DNA from: Tethya wilhelma
Taxonomy: Eukaryota; Porifera; Demospongiae; Tethyida; Tethyidae
DNA length: 64,000 bases
Direction of reading: 5' to 3'
NCBI GenBank assembly: GCA_964030475.1
Contig: CAXIPT010000005.1
Coordinates: 5,771,544 to 5,835,543, forward strand
This document shows positions 1 through 13,700 of this stretch, one piece after another. How positions within the stretch are numbered: the stretch's first letter is position 1; each line of letters starts with the position of its first letter. The notes under the pieces were generated by a model that was not told the origin of the DNA, made no database searches, and was given only the letters and a program-made list of their open reading frames with translations. The position numbers were made by a program, and so were the translations under genes.

Positions 1-65
1 TAAAGTAACAACACAGTGTACAACTGTATATCACACCACTGACATGTCAATGGACTAATGTTGGC

Positions 66-68
<3 letters not shown>

Positions 69-97
<29 letters not shown>
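69..97. repeat. (CA)n microsatellite
   Basis: Uninterrupted CA dinucleotide run, the first of many in this window. Confidence 0.95.
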
Positions 98-99
<2 letters not shown>

Positions 100-124
100 G
101 TACATTATGACAATTTGTACTTAC

Positions 125-1456
125 CACTTTTGGTGACTCTCCACCACTGAAGCTGTTTTTCCTCACTGTTTGCAGTTCAGCTGTGAACACAGAACACAGA
201 GATGTAACGAATAATAAATTGAACAGATGTCTATTTTATAGGAGACTCTTATCAACATCCTTTGATCTAATTTAATGGATGGTTTCAATTTTCATTTCAC
301 AATCTAGGACCACTAGATTGACTAAGCCAACAAGACTGTGTTAACATATACATACACAGAATGACAAGGTGACTATGAGATAAACTGGTAAATATATAGA
401 AAGCTTCTTGTAAGTTTTAGTTCTAGTTTTATAAGGTTCTTGCATAATAATTATTATTATGACGACAAAGTGAAATACTTCACAATGGACCTGTCATGAA
501 ATAACGATCTTCTATTAGGTGCAACAAACCGATCTAATCAGTGTTCAGGCTAATTGGACTAATTACTGAGGTATGTACTTATTATACACACACAGTAAAG
601 GGTTAATGTGATAATACATTCAATGTTGTGTAACTTTGATTGCAAGCCCAGCCCATAATATTGGCATATTGTTTTACAAATGTCATAACGTCTGTCAATG
701 CATAAGGAACCCATTCTATTGTATACTAATTTTTATGTTGCCCACCCTCCCAAGCAAACTAATCTTGATGGAAAATCGTAATTGTTACTTTGTACCCATA
801 AGTTCTCTATTCAAGAAAAAATTAACATATTTGTCACCGAATTAAAAATAGCTGTGCTGACTGGCTGTGAAAGTACAATCAGAAATTAAAAAAAAGTGGC
901 ATGAACACGCATACACACACACACACTCCTGCTCACCAATATGATGCTCTCTCGATCTCTTCAACTCATCCTCTAACTTGATCCTCAGTGTTTGCTCCAA
1001 CTTGAGCTGACGTGAAGCACTCGACTCAAGAAGTCTGTGAGCTTCTCGAATTCTCTCCACTTCTTGTTCAAGCTGCAGGGTGAGTTGATAGCGCCATGAA
1101 CAATAAAACGGACAAATCGAAGGAGGGAGGTGACATTCCCTCATGTTTGGGTGAAATGAACAGCAACAATACTTTGTGTGATTAGAAGCAATCAGCGAAC
1201 AAATGGGAAAAAATTATCGGTAAACAAGTAAGTATGCGAACACGTACTTTTGCAGGCACATGTATAGACCTGTTTGTGCTCAGTCAGATAGACATTTGAA
1301 GTGCGTGGGCTTCTCAAATGTGTATCAAGTTGGCTCATAGAGAGCTATAGCTAGATTATTGTGACTTTATACCAGCTGACAATGCAAGTGGAGTTGTTTT
1401 GTTTGTACCTTTTGCAATTTTCTAACTCTTTGGTAGTAGCTTTCCAGTTCGCGTTN

Positions 1457-1515
<59 letters not shown>

Positions 1516-4500
1516 GTGTGTGTGTGTGTGTGTCAGCATGAATGAGTGTGCCAAAGTCATGTGTATATGTGTCAGCATGAATGAGTCTGTATATACATTA
1601 TGTGTACATGTGTATGAATGAGGCCTGTAGAACTAGAACCAACTGACAGTGAGCACAATGGAGCTCTAAGGCGGCACACACCCTGACACCACACGTGACA
1701 ACACATGTAGATATAGGCAGCAACTAAGCAAGTTTCTCCATTGACTATATATGACCAAGTTGGCTGCATGCATACTAACAATACCCAACTCCATTCTGCA
1801 CCTAATTAATGCACCTCCAGACCACAACACAGAGCTGTTCTCATGGATGTACATTCAACACATAACTAGCTACAAGACCTTCCTACACGTAAAGAGAACT
1901 TACATGCAAAGCATAAACCTAGAAACAGTTATATACACAATATAATTCAACTGTCAGACTATAGGCTGAGTCTGTGATCTGTGGGATTTGACTGAAACAG
2001 TGTTTTACATGACAAAAAGACCAACAGTTGCTCACAAGCTGAGAGACAACCAAATAAGTCCTTTGTACCCTCAACACAACATTCATTAGGCCTAGCATCA
2101 ATAGCTCTTAAAGGCCATAATGACATTCCAGTGCTGTTCACCCATATGTGTATGACATCACAGATCTTTACAGTATACACCTGTTAACACATTAAAAATG
2201 ACTAGCTTAGCTGAGTGATAATATGTCTATCTTCTGGAATGCTTCCCTTTCTCTGCAAGCTAAACTCCTCACCCACCCCACTCACTCTTATCTTTTGTCT
2301 AGCAATGCAGCTAATGCCAGGTTCTTTCAGCAAAGAACAAAGGAGTCATTCTGAGGTAGTGAGACTCGCAGATTAGACTCAATCGCCATTCAGAGTATGC
2401 ACTGAACACTGGACATGCAGTGGTCATTTCATTACTGTGTATACAAATACCTGCAGGAGACTAATTTGTTGTATGTCTCACTACAGAAATAACTGAACTT
2501 GTAAAATATTCCATTGAACCCGATCATTTGAGTTATAATCAAAACATATGCTCTGTGTTATGACAGGTCATGCATCAATCAAATGCATGCATACTTTTAG
2601 ATTTGCACTATTAGTATGGACGGACACACACACATACACACATACACATACACACACATACACACACACACACACACACATCACACACACATACACAAAC
2701 AAACAGGCACCCAGACATTTCGTTTAAAAACAGATTTTGATTCTTCATTTAGATGAAATAGTTCTTTTTATAAAGCCATTCAGCACAAATAGCCTCTTAT
2801 TTAATATTTCAATCATACACTATTAATCCCACGGCGCCAACAAACACAACAAACGAGCATTAACTCAAACACCTTTCAGCACAAAGACATTTCACATTAG
2901 CAGCATTATCGACTAGTCCAAATCTGGAGTTGTCAGTCATCGACCGTTCAGGAATGCTAGTTAGAAGAAAGCTGACGAGCAGGTGATAATGGCTAAGCAT
3001 GTAAAGTATCTATCAACGACTGCATGATGGTGCTATCACTATGGCCTCTTGCACTCATTCAATGACAGTCTGGCAGTAGAGAGAAATATGTGCTCTAATG
3101 AAGTTAGCTCCATTTGGTTCCTTGACAACCAGTCTATTGGTTGTGACTACTTGAGGCTTGGTAATTACAACCACATGTGAAGTGTAGATATAGAGGACAA
3201 TTTTTCCACCAAAAACTGACTCATTATGTAATTCTATTGTGTCTGGAGATAATTCCACGAGTCTGAATTGTGGTTGATCAAACCTCCTAGGCTATGGTGT
3301 GTATGTGCACAACTGCAATATTAAGGACTTTGCAGACTTCACTCGTGCATGCATGCAAAAACCCGTAGTGTAGTATGCTTCACGTCATAAGATTGTATCT
3401 ATACTGTATACATGCATGCTTGCATGCACAATGATTCAATGCAAACCTGAAAGAGCCTATCGAGGCTTCGTGAGAGCCGTCTCATGTTGTGACCTCTGAG
3501 AGTGGCAGTCGTTTGTAGCTTGTTGAAATAATCAAACTCCCTCGTCTCCAGAGCGTAATGAGGACTGGCACTGGCGTCTCTCAACTTCACCGGTGAATTC
3601 ATCCTTGAACTGTCTGGGCTGTCAGAACTCATTTGATCTGTTGACAGTCGACTTGGTGAGCTGTGGATTGGGCTTTGAGCGGCGATCGCTTCTGAAAAGG
3701 AGCTCACTTTTGGACTTGCCTCTCTGACAGGTGTGTGAACTTGTACTATCGGTGTGAACGTTCTCTCGACAGTGCTAGCGCTGGTTGTCTTTCTGTGACG
3801 TCGCACACCACTATTACTGTGCGTTCGATGATTTTGAAGGTACATGGGTCGCACGGTTTCACTGAATCTACGATTCTTTGTAGGCGAATGCACTCGTCGT
3901 GTTGGCGAGATTGTTCTCGAGGGAATCAGGTCGGCTCGCATTGTCGTGATCTGTTGGAGGATTTTGACTCTATCCAGTGCTGCATTTTCAGTTGTGATAC
4001 CTAGTTCATCTGTGTGTGGCATTAATGAAGGGATTGAGAGACTTAAACAGTTACTTTATTCAAAAACAATGAAAAAAATCATTGGAAAAAATCTTGAGAT
4101 CTAACTGGGATTCGAACGCAGATCTTTCTAATTCCAGTCGAATGCTAACTCAGACCACTGAACTCACATGCAAGGCATTGGAGCAGAATTAGTTGCTCAC
4201 TTGACTCAAGAATATAATTTTATCGTGATCCTGACCACATGTAAACCACATGCATGCACATAAATGTACATTTACAAAGCCACTAAGTGTCTTGCTACCA
4301 CCCACATCCCTCTTCACTGAACTCTTAGAGGGAGTTAGAGTGAACATGGTGCTCGTGGCAAAATTGCTGCATTCTTTCTCACAACGTTTCACGTCACTTC
4401 TACTTGATGGGCAACATTGAGGGAGTTTATCATAACTATACGTGTGCACTGTAAATGTACACCTGCAATTTGGCACAAACCTCATCGGCTTTTTGCACTC

Positions 4501-4862
4501 AAGCATTTAGGTGTCCTTAAAAAGTTTTATTTCTTTGTAAGTGGCTAAAACGAAGTTTCCTTTGAGGTTCAAACTTGTAAAGTGCTAGGCAACGACTCCT
4601 AAAAGTATTTAGTGACAGCTATGTTTGTTTATTTGTACAAATTGTTACTCTCGGTACAGCCAGAATCTGGCCAAAAGCTGAAGCAAAACTCAAATTATGT
4701 TGTTTCCACTGATAGTGCCAAGTTTACATTCTACTAACAAATCGTGTTTGGCTTCAATCACGATACTGTAGACTGTAGGGGAGGCATGCAGACTAGACTA
4801 GACTGACTTACCCAGTGCCCCAGGATTGAGCTTGATTAGTGCTGCTCCATTTATGTTGTGCT
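125..4862 (-). CDS. SAM domain / Ser-rich / coiled-coil protein, partial at both ends
   Basis: Four minus-strand exons join with consistent phases: 4812-4862, 3447-4009, 937-1072 and 125-180, all with GT donors and AG acceptors. The first junction makes the second half of a SAM domain, ending in LNPGALDELGI and then an ALDRVKIL helix; this is the usual SAM C-terminal pattern and supports the splice. Next come about 150 residues rich in Ser, Thr, Pro and Arg (repeated S-P and R-H/R-R motifs), typical of a disordered phosphorylated linker. The third exon is a charged coiled coil (LEQEVERIREAHRLLE), and the fourth is short and polar. The first half of the SAM domain should lie to the right of 4862 but was not found, and the 3' end lies beyond position 1. 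A further exon between 1073 and 3446 is possible. SAM plus coiled coil suggests a scaffold protein. The coiled coil faintly resembles angiomotin, but angiomotins lack SAM, so I give no name. Confidence 0.6.
1456..1534. repeat. (TG)n microsatellite with an N
   Basis: Long TG run starting at an ambiguous base (1456) with one CG interruption. Its true length is probably not resolved in the assembly. Confidence 0.95.
2625..2700. repeat. imperfect CA/CATA microsatellite
   Basis: CACACA interspersed with CATACA units. It lies in an intron-sized gap of the minus-strand SAM gene, where no exon was recognised. Confidence 0.9.
4098..4170 (-). other. tRNA-derived relic (pseudo-tRNA or SINE head)
   Basis: On the minus strand this stretch has a D-arm-like TTCAGTGG, an anticodon-arm-like segment (stem TTCGA / TAGAA with one mismatch, seven-base loop CTGGAAT, so a GGA anticodon if real) and a B-box-like GTTCGAATCCC with a 4/5 paired T stem. 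The D stem is degenerate and the acceptor strands do not pair, so a working tRNA-Ser gene is unlikely. It is probably a decayed tRNA or the head of a tRNA-derived SINE. It lies in the intron between two exons of the SAM gene. Confidence 0.45.
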
Positions 4863-6560
4863 CTGTGGAACAGACAACACATGCAAATTGCATTAAACTG
4901 TATCATAGAAAATGTTCATGGTCANTGCATGTTTGCTGTCGAGGAAAATTATTACAAATTTACGGGTTTTAGAGGTCTTCTGTCATGACCACAAGAATGA
5001 GTTTGAGTTTGTACATGTCAGCTGTACTGCGGGTTGAGTACACTTTTGAAGATCAAACGTTATTGTGTAATATCTGATGGTCATTGCAGGAGCCGAGAGT
5101 CTTTACATAGTATTCAATCTATTACTACACACACACACATGTTGTGTAGCACAAAAATTTTGGCAGATTGGCAGTTTGGTAAGGATTGACAATATTAAAT
5201 CCACCAAACAGTCAAATCCGTCAATCATGAAATTTTTGACAATTCACCTAATTTTTCCATCAATATTTTTTGCTATACAGTATAATAATATAAGTTTTGT
5301 GCGTATGACTGTGTACAGATTGAGCCAATACCTCTGCTCGGTGCAAGTGAGAGGACATGGAACTCTCAGCCTTCACAGAAGTTACAGTCCCAATCTAGAG
5401 CGATACAAGTCCACAAGTGGTAGTCATTATGCTGCTTTTACCGTTGGTAAAATTAAGGATCTGTGCAGGTATTCTATACATACATATTGTATGTGTTAAT
5501 TTTTGTCATGGTTTTGTATTGAGAAATTAGACCAATAAGTTTTTTTGTAAAGATTTTGTTGCTGTTTTTAATTTTCAAATCTGTTTTAAAACTGGACTAT
5601 ATTTATGTGCTATAATCAATGTAATTGCATGGGTCCATGAGGTATATATGTGCATGTACTATACATTTTGCATCACATGTGCACTGTTTTTGAGGGCCGA
5701 TAGCTAATTTTCTGTCACTTTTAAACTTAGTTTTTTACAGACTTCATTTATAAGTTTCCAGACTGCCATATTTTTTTTTGTACAAAAAAAAAAATTGCTT
5801 TATAATAATTATTGTTCACGATTTGATACTTCTTGCTAACGTATAACAGTTCTACACATATGTTTTGTTTTGCCAAGTAGCTAGAAGTAATTGCTACAGG
5901 CAGTTTTTCAAGTCCCTTATTTCGTTGCATAGTGATAATGAAATTCATTGATGTGCATCTACACCGTTTGTTCTACCCACACTCTATAAACTCTCTGAGA
6001 GAACTATTAGCAATGTAAAACTATTTCACAGTTCATTGTGTGAAGTGTATGTGGGAGACAGATTTCACTGCTGTAGTATAGAGTTACCTAGTAACGGTTA
6101 TATAAACAATATAATACTCTAGTGTATTTGATGTGTTATTAGACTAAGTATAATCATAGCTGACGTAAATGCTGTGACTCCATTGACCCCTAGTCGAAAC
6201 AAACTTGCTTATAGCTCCCATGCTGCCATATTATTGCATTGTTTTAAGTTGCTTTATAGTTGCTAAGCAACTACTTGCAAGCAAGTACGAAAGGTCTTGT
6301 ATAAGTGTTGATAATTGTGCACATGACAATTGTCTGCAATCTATGAATATACAAAAAAATGTTAGGTTCTCTGGTATTGTGATGTTATCACACAATGAGT
6401 GTCTATGTGGATAATGAATTGTTAATGAGGTACATCTCCACAAATCCTGCCTTTAAAGCATTTGCAAATGTCACGCTCTAAATAGCTCTGGAATCCATAG
6501 GACCTCATACAGGAAGCAAAACTGTTTAAGTGCATTCTTAGTGAGTGGGCTGTGAAGTGG
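4863..6560. other. no confident gene
   Basis: AT-rich stretch. One weak exon candidate on the plus strand (about 5317-5467) has an AG acceptor, an open frame of about 50 codons and a GT donor, but no recognisable domain. The missing 5' exons of the minus-strand SAM gene could also lie here. Otherwise only short homopolymers and TGCATG-type repeats were seen. Confidence 0.4.
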
Positions 6561-6563
6561 GAG

Positions 6564-6601
6564 TATTTAAACACACAGGGGGTGACTTGATTGCATTCTC
6601 A
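6564..6601 (+). promoter_or_regulatory. candidate TATA box and initiator of the filamin gene
   Basis: TATTTAAA at 6564-6571 lies just over 30 bp before a TCAGTTG initiator-like sequence (A at 6601). A plausible non-coding first exon follows, ending at a GTATGT donor (6848), and joins an acceptor at 7687 upstream of the filamin ATG. The assignment is based on spacing and splice signals only. Confidence 0.35.
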
Positions 6602-7783
6602 GTTGTTGGCAGATATTTTTCAGTCTTGACAGAGAGACAGACACAAAGTTGGAGTCTAGCTTTCCAAGCTAGAACTACCTCAACAAAGTGCAAGTCTTAG
6701 AGAGAGAAGAGAGTGTACATTTACTGAGAGTGCATTCACTGCATTAATTGTGTTTAAGCAGCACTATACTTGTTGGAGCATATTATACTTGTGGAGCTAC
6801 TCTAGCTGCTGGTTCATTGATTGGAGTTTAAACTTACATCAAGAAAGGTATGTGCATGAGCTATTGCATGCATGCATGAATAGCACATTTCTGTCACAGT
6901 GTACTACTTTAATATGCATGCATGCATGCATGCATATACTTGCTGATACACCTATTCAGTGTGCATGAAGTTTGTCTAATGACTGGCTGGTCATTGGTCT
7001 TGAGTGAAATAACTCGACTGCATGTATTCAATTTGCGTGCCATTATAGTTCTCTAATATGCAATCATCGTCCAGATGCTTGTGCTACTTTGTAGCTACTT
7101 TACAAACAAATTGCATTAAGAATCATTGTGTTTGCATCACTTGAATGGGTACTTGGATTCTCATTTACCACACGTATAGCCAGTACTATAGCTAGTATGG
7201 GTGTAGTATATGCAACAGTGCATTTGATGTACCCATAACATGTGGCTGTTTAATGGTTTAAAGTGGTCCTTTACAATCAACCAAATTCCACTGATTGCAT
7301 TCTCTTACTGAACTTTAATCCCTCGAGTAATATCTCTGCATGTACCATGTAAAATATTATACATGCATGCATGTCTATACTATAGCCAGCACCCCCACAC
7401 TGCACTGAAAGTAAACTGTCATTCAATTCTTTTTTTGTGGTTTAAAAAAATGCAAGTGCAGGTGTGCAATATTGAGACCTAGCCGGGCATTCCACACATT
7501 TATGTGGGATTAGTGTCTAATAGAACTGTCTCTTTTTAAACACTTAGTCTAATTGAAGGAATTTTGCTAGTTTATAAAAAGTTATGCAATTTGCTTACAC
7601 TATATTGATCATAATCCTTTCTTGCAGTTACTAAATCTGAAATTGTTGTAAAATTCTCAGTATTCACACACTCTCCTTTTTTCACAGCAAACGCAAACCA
7701 AAGGTTGCAAACCAGCAACCGTTCTCACAGCTACTGCTAACTACTCCTACTCTTTCACTGGTCATTGCCGAATCTACACCAAG

Positions 7784-10700
7784 ATGATGACCACAAAATC
7801 CCAGCAGTATTCTGTGGCTGTGACAGGAGATGAAGAGCCGGAGGAGCCCATTCTCCTCATGATGAGAAAGAGGACGTTTGCATCATGGATCAATGTGTGC
7901 CTCGAAGCGAAGGGAATCAGGGTAAACGATTTGGAGGAGGATATGGAGAGTGGGCTGGTACTGATCAAACTGCTTGAGTACCTCTCCAATGGCAAAAAGA
8001 TACCTGGCAGGTGAGAATAAATGACAGTGCAAGCATGCATGTATGTATGTATGTACAGAAACTGTATGTCTGTGATATGTAAATTAAGTCCACATTTTAT
8101 GCAGGTACTACGCCAAACCCAAGATCAAAATTCAGAAGATACAGAATCTTGCAGTTGCCTTCAAGTTCATGAAAGAGGTGGAACACATTCAAGTTGGCAA
8201 CATAAGTAAGTTATACTATCAAAATATTGTCTTCCCCTTTGCAAGTAACTGTCGTTGAAGACTGCGCATACTAATGTATATATCAATTCCTGGTGGGTAT
8301 TTTCTATAGAAAGACAGTTATGTCTAATCCTATACATACACCCCTCATAGTTACTCAACCATTCACAGTTGTTTTCACTGTATATTGTATGATTTATCAG
8401 CCGTGAATAGAGGAGGCAGTATCATATGGGTCATTGAACATTTCTGGTCAACGTGATGTGAATCTTTAACTCATATAAAACTAGCATTAGTGACACATGC
8501 CATAGTACATTGCTCTAAACAGGTTTGATCAGCTAGAGATTTGCATGCACTCTCAGGTGATATTGCTACCTAGCACTTCATTGTATAGTGTGGGAGTTGT
8601 CACTACAGAAGTGAAAAATCACAAAATTATTTAACGTCAAAAGCATTTGTAGAACTAATTGTGTCAACTAGTATTATGAGCATGCATGTATGTGCAGGCT
8701 CTGCTTACATCTATTTTGTAAACTATGCCTCAATGATTAATGTGCAGCATAAAACTATTCCTTTGACTTGAGTTGAGTCTCATAAAATATTGCATGTGTG
8801 ACTTCTGGTGTAGGAGAGCTGTTAAAGTTGTTGATGAACATAAAGTGCTTTGCATGTGAACATATAATTCTGAACTCAGGCATGCTGTTCTTGTCCCATA
8901 AGCTTAATTGCAAATCAATTCTCCATGTACACAAGTCTATAGGCAAATGTAGTATGTGTGTATACAGTACACATTCGTGTATTGAAAATGCACTTAACAC
9001 CATTAGATGTACACATTTTGGAAGTGAAACATAAAAGGCTTTTAAGTATACAACTCCATTATGACTATGTTTTTATGTAATGCAATCCTCAGAGCCTAAT
9101 GATATCCTGAAAAAGGATGAAACTGCCATCCTAAACCTCTTGTGGATTCTCATGTTGCACTACTACCTTGGATGCTCCATCTCGAGTGACACCAACATGG
9201 CTACCACGCTCTTCCTACTCAAACGCGTTTTACTGGTATGGATCAACTCTGTACTGCCTGGACAGAATGTCACTAACCTTCACTCAGACTGGAGGTCTGG
9301 CCGAAACCTGTGTGCTTTGGTGAATTACTGCAAACCTGGTCTCATTCCCGATCATGCCCAGTTGCAAGCAGAGTTTGCAATTCAGAATATCCGAAAAGCA
9401 ATGAGCCTTGCCGAAGCCCACTTTGGCATTCCCCAGGTTGTTGAACCTGATGACCTTTCGGTTGACAAGCCGGATGAGTTGAGTGTGATCCTCTACCTGT
9501 CCTACTTCTGTCGTCAGTCCTCTCCCGGTCAAAAGGGATTGCTGTCCTGGATCAGCGGACTGATTCCCGAATTGAACATCTCCAATTTCTCCACTGATTG
9601 GACGAACGGAAAAGCATTAGGCATACTCACTCACGTTGTTTCAGGAGACAAATTTGATGCACATGCTGGAATGAATCCAGATCATGCCCTCCAGAACATT
9701 GAACAATCAATGATCGCTGCCGAGAAACTCCTTGGTGTGAGGAGAACACTCACTGTGGAAAAATTTGCCGATGCCGGGCTTGACGCGTTGTCACGTATGA
9801 GCTACCTGTCGCAATTTTACCATGCGAAAGTGACCAACAATGCTCCTGCACTTATCCCACCAGCACCCGAGAAGGTCAAGGTGAGTCAAGTCCAATACCC
9901 AGACAAGATTGGCAAAGGTAAGCTGGTTTGGATCGAATTAGACTGCTCTGAAGCGGGCTATGGAAAGGTTCGTGCTGAAGTGCAAGGCAAAAAGACGGGA
10001 GCTGTTCAAACCATGGTGAAAGAGGTTTCATCCGAGGAAGGATATGGTACTGACCAGTACAAGGTCATTTTTGAACCTCCCGAGGTTGATATCTACAAGT
10101 TTTCAGTTTTCTATGGCGAAAGCCATGTACCTGGCTCCCCATTTTCAGTGAACTTTCATCCTCCGAATGCAGATGCTGTGAAGTACCAAGGAACGACACA
10201 CCCAGACAAACAGATCAAAGACGTGGCCCTCACATTTGATACTAAAGAAGCTGGGCAAGGAAAACTCAAAGCAAAAGCAAGTGGAGAAATCATTGGTGGT
10301 ATTCCAGTGAAAACCACCCTCGAAGCGGATGGTACCTACGTCATCACCTTTGTCCCACCTGCTCCTGACATTTACATAGTGGACGTGCTTTGGGGAAAGT
10401 TCAGTGCTCATGCAATTGGTGAGAACATTGGCCCTGTCCCTTTGAAGGTTGATCAAAGCCAGCACGGAAACGAGTACAATGTCACCTTCAAACCTCCAAC
10501 TGCAGACGTTTACACGGTCGATGTGAACTGGGAGGGTGTACCTGTACCTGGCTCACCTTTCACTCTTGATCTACTGCCCCCTCCTCAACCAGACGAAGTT
10601 GAATGTGCCGTACCAACTTACTCTGATCCCGGTGAAGAAGCCGAGCTACTAGTAGACACCAGTAATGCAGGGTCAGGTAAGCTCAGAGCCACGTGCACAG

Positions 10701-13700
10701 GAGCCGAGTCTGGAGAAGTACCAGTCGAACTGATAAAGATGCCAGGACGAACGTACCAGATTGCTTTTACTCCTCCAAAGAAAGATCTCTACACTTTGAG
10801 TGTGCTATTCCACGACAAGCACGTAAAGGGGTCACCGTTTATATTCGATATGAGACCAGGAGTAGAGGTGCAATATGGAGAGATCGTTGATGAAGAGTAC
10901 GAAGATGTCTCTGCACAAAAGATTGCCAAAGAAGTGCCTGATGCTTCAAAGTGTGTGCTCATCGAATCGCCTCAGCCAGGATCAATTATTCCACTCAACA
11001 AGCCAACTAGACTGACTGTGGATGCAAGTAACGCCGGACCTGGAGAGTTGGAAGTGGTAACAAAAGGTGCCACTGCTGTTACACACCCTCCGAAAATCAA
11101 AATAGTGGAACGAGATGACAATGAAGGTGTCTATGACATATTCTTCACTCCATTGTCAACTGGGTCGCACCTCATCAATCTACTGTGGTTCAACGACCCC
11201 ATCAAGAACACTCCTATTGAAGTACTTGTAACGGATCCCTCAGATGTACACAGCTTTACTTTTGGGAAGCCCATTGGCATTGATGTTGATACTGACCACA
11301 AGCTGGGAGACTTGAAGGCTTATGCAGTCCATCACGACACTGGTGCTCAACTAAAGGTCAAGGTTGCTAAAGGAAGCCACAAGAACAAGTACAAACTATC
11401 CTTTCAGCCAAAAGACTCTGGACTTTACCGTATTCATGTTTTGGCCAATGACAAAGAGTTGCCCCGAAGTCCGATCTTTGTCCGTTACGGTGCACCACCT
11501 AAACCTGAAGCTTGCACTGTTATTGGGTTGAAGAATCAGTACTACATCAACGAGCCAGCAGCCTTCCAAGTTGACGTAAGTGCAGCAGGTAGTGGAGAGC
11601 TTACCATCAAAGCTAGTACTCCCAGAAAGAAAGACAAACCGGAGCTGACAATGAATTACAACCAAGGACTCTATATGGTGGACTATGTCCCTCACACGAT
11701 TGGCGATCACAGTTTTGATATCATGTGGAGTGGAAAGAGCATTCCTAGTAGTCCCTTTAAAATCAATGTTGTGGAGTTACCTTCAAAGGCAAACAAATGC
11801 ATCATACGCGACATTACTCACACTGTTCATGTCGGCTTACCTATCTCCTTCACTGTCGATGCACATGAAGCAGGAGTTGGAAAACTTAACATCAAGACAA
11901 CACTTCCACCCGGTCCAAGTTTGACAGAGAAGCCTGTATTGAAAGTCAATGACAACAAGGATGGAACATACACTGCAGAGTTTATGCCCATTATGCCAGG
12001 CGATCATGGATTTGAGGTGCTGTGGTCTGGAGAACAAGTTCAAGGAAGTCCATTTACAGTTTCTGTTCTTGGAATGGAAACTAAAGAAGCTGTGGAAGAC
12101 TTCATCGAAGATATTCCATTGGAATCAGAGTTTCCTTCACCAACACCACCTAGTCCCACCGAGATCACAATTCCAATCGGAAGACCTTTCAAACTAAGAG
12201 TGCGTCCTCAGAATGATGAACAAAAGTATGGAAAACTTGTTGCTGAGGCTGAAGGTAAGCACCCTCACCCAGATGAGATAGCCATTACACAAGATCCGGA
12301 TGGCGTATTCAATGTTGTGTTCGATCCAACTGAGCCAGACCACTACATAGTGACAGTCACTCTCAATGGAGAGCCGATTCCGAAGAGCCCTTTCTATGTA
12401 AACTACATCCCAGTTCCACTAGCAAAAAAGGTTCACGTGAAAGAATTTACTACTGCTGAAATCAGGTTGGGTCAACCTATCGATTTAGTTGTTGATGCAA
12501 GTGAAGCTGGAAAAGGAAAACTCACTGCAAGGTGCAATAGTGAAAAGTCAGGAAATGTCTCTGTTGATATTGAACCTGTAGATAGTGACTCCAAGCAATA
12601 CCTGCTCAAGTTTGTACCACCACAACCAGATATCTACAGACTTTCCATTTTCTATGAAGACCTTCCGATCAGAGGATCACCCTACACAATTGATCTTCGT
12701 GAACAAAAATTGACGAGAAAGCCAATTGAGGAACAAATCTCCGTTGATGTTGTAGATGCTGTTGAAAAGATCAAACCAGGCCAAGAGGCTAATATCGACA
12801 TTGACGTTGGTGATGCCAAACCAGGAACACTCTCTGCTACATGCAATGGTGAGGAGTATGGAAATGTTCCCACTGACATTGTGCCTGTTGGACCAGATGC
12901 CAAGAAGTACAAAATCAAGTTCACTCCACCACAACCAGATCTCTACAAACTCTCAGTGTTCCACAATGAGAAAGAGATTAGAAAGTCTCCTTTCATCATT
13001 GATCTTCGACGAGACAGAATTGTGGAAGAAGTGGATAGAGTTGTTCGAGAAGACAATGTGGAGACCCTTCCCGACTTTGATTCAATCATGCCTAAGGACG
13101 AGGAAGAACCAGTCACCATGGAGGAGCCTCCTTCAGAGGAGTTCACCATCTTTGTTGGCAAGACACTCCTGGTGAAAGTCAAACCGCACACAGAAGCCCA
13201 AAGGAATGGCAAGGTGTCTGCTAATGCAGTTGGTGAAAGACTTGGGAACACAGACATTGTTGCAGCTCACAAAGATGACTACTTTGTAGTCTCCTTCAAC
13301 CCCAGTGAGCCTGATCGTTACACAGTGGACATCAAACTGAATGAGGAGTCCATTCCACGCAGTCCATTCATTGTCAATTACATCATGCCTCCAACCGATC
13401 CCTCCAAGTGCAAGATACTAGCAGCAGATGAACTCCAAGAGGTGGTTGAAGTTGGCGATGTTGTTACTTTCCTTGTAAATGCAAAGGAAGCTGGTCCAGG
13501 AGACCTAACTGTCTCAGTGAATCCACCACCAACAGAAGCAGAGGTGCAGGAACACTCCAAGCTCAGTATCACTAAATTGCCAGAAGAAGCTGCCACTTAC
13601 GACGTGACCTACATTCCTCACTCGCAAGGTTACCACCCTCTGAACCTGTTGTGGGCAGATCAACCTATTCCTCAGTCACCAGTCAAGATACTGGCAGTTG

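Noticed and set aside
1351..1621. Open frames of poly-Val/Cys or poly-His/Thr across the TG repeats
   Set aside because: Produced by the dinucleotide repeat in all frames; no gene signal.
4189..4506. Minus-strand frame with several cysteines
   Set aside because: No splice context or family likeness, and it overlaps the intron of the SAM gene.
5317..5467. Plus-strand exon candidate (SVQVRGHGTLSLHRSYSP...)
   Set aside because: Splice-like ends and an open frame, but no domain, no partner exon and a competing frame. Mentioned only in the gap note.
12943..13257. Antisense open frames repeated at the same place in each filamin block
   Set aside because: Shadow frames of the conserved coding strand; they recur only because the block is repeated.
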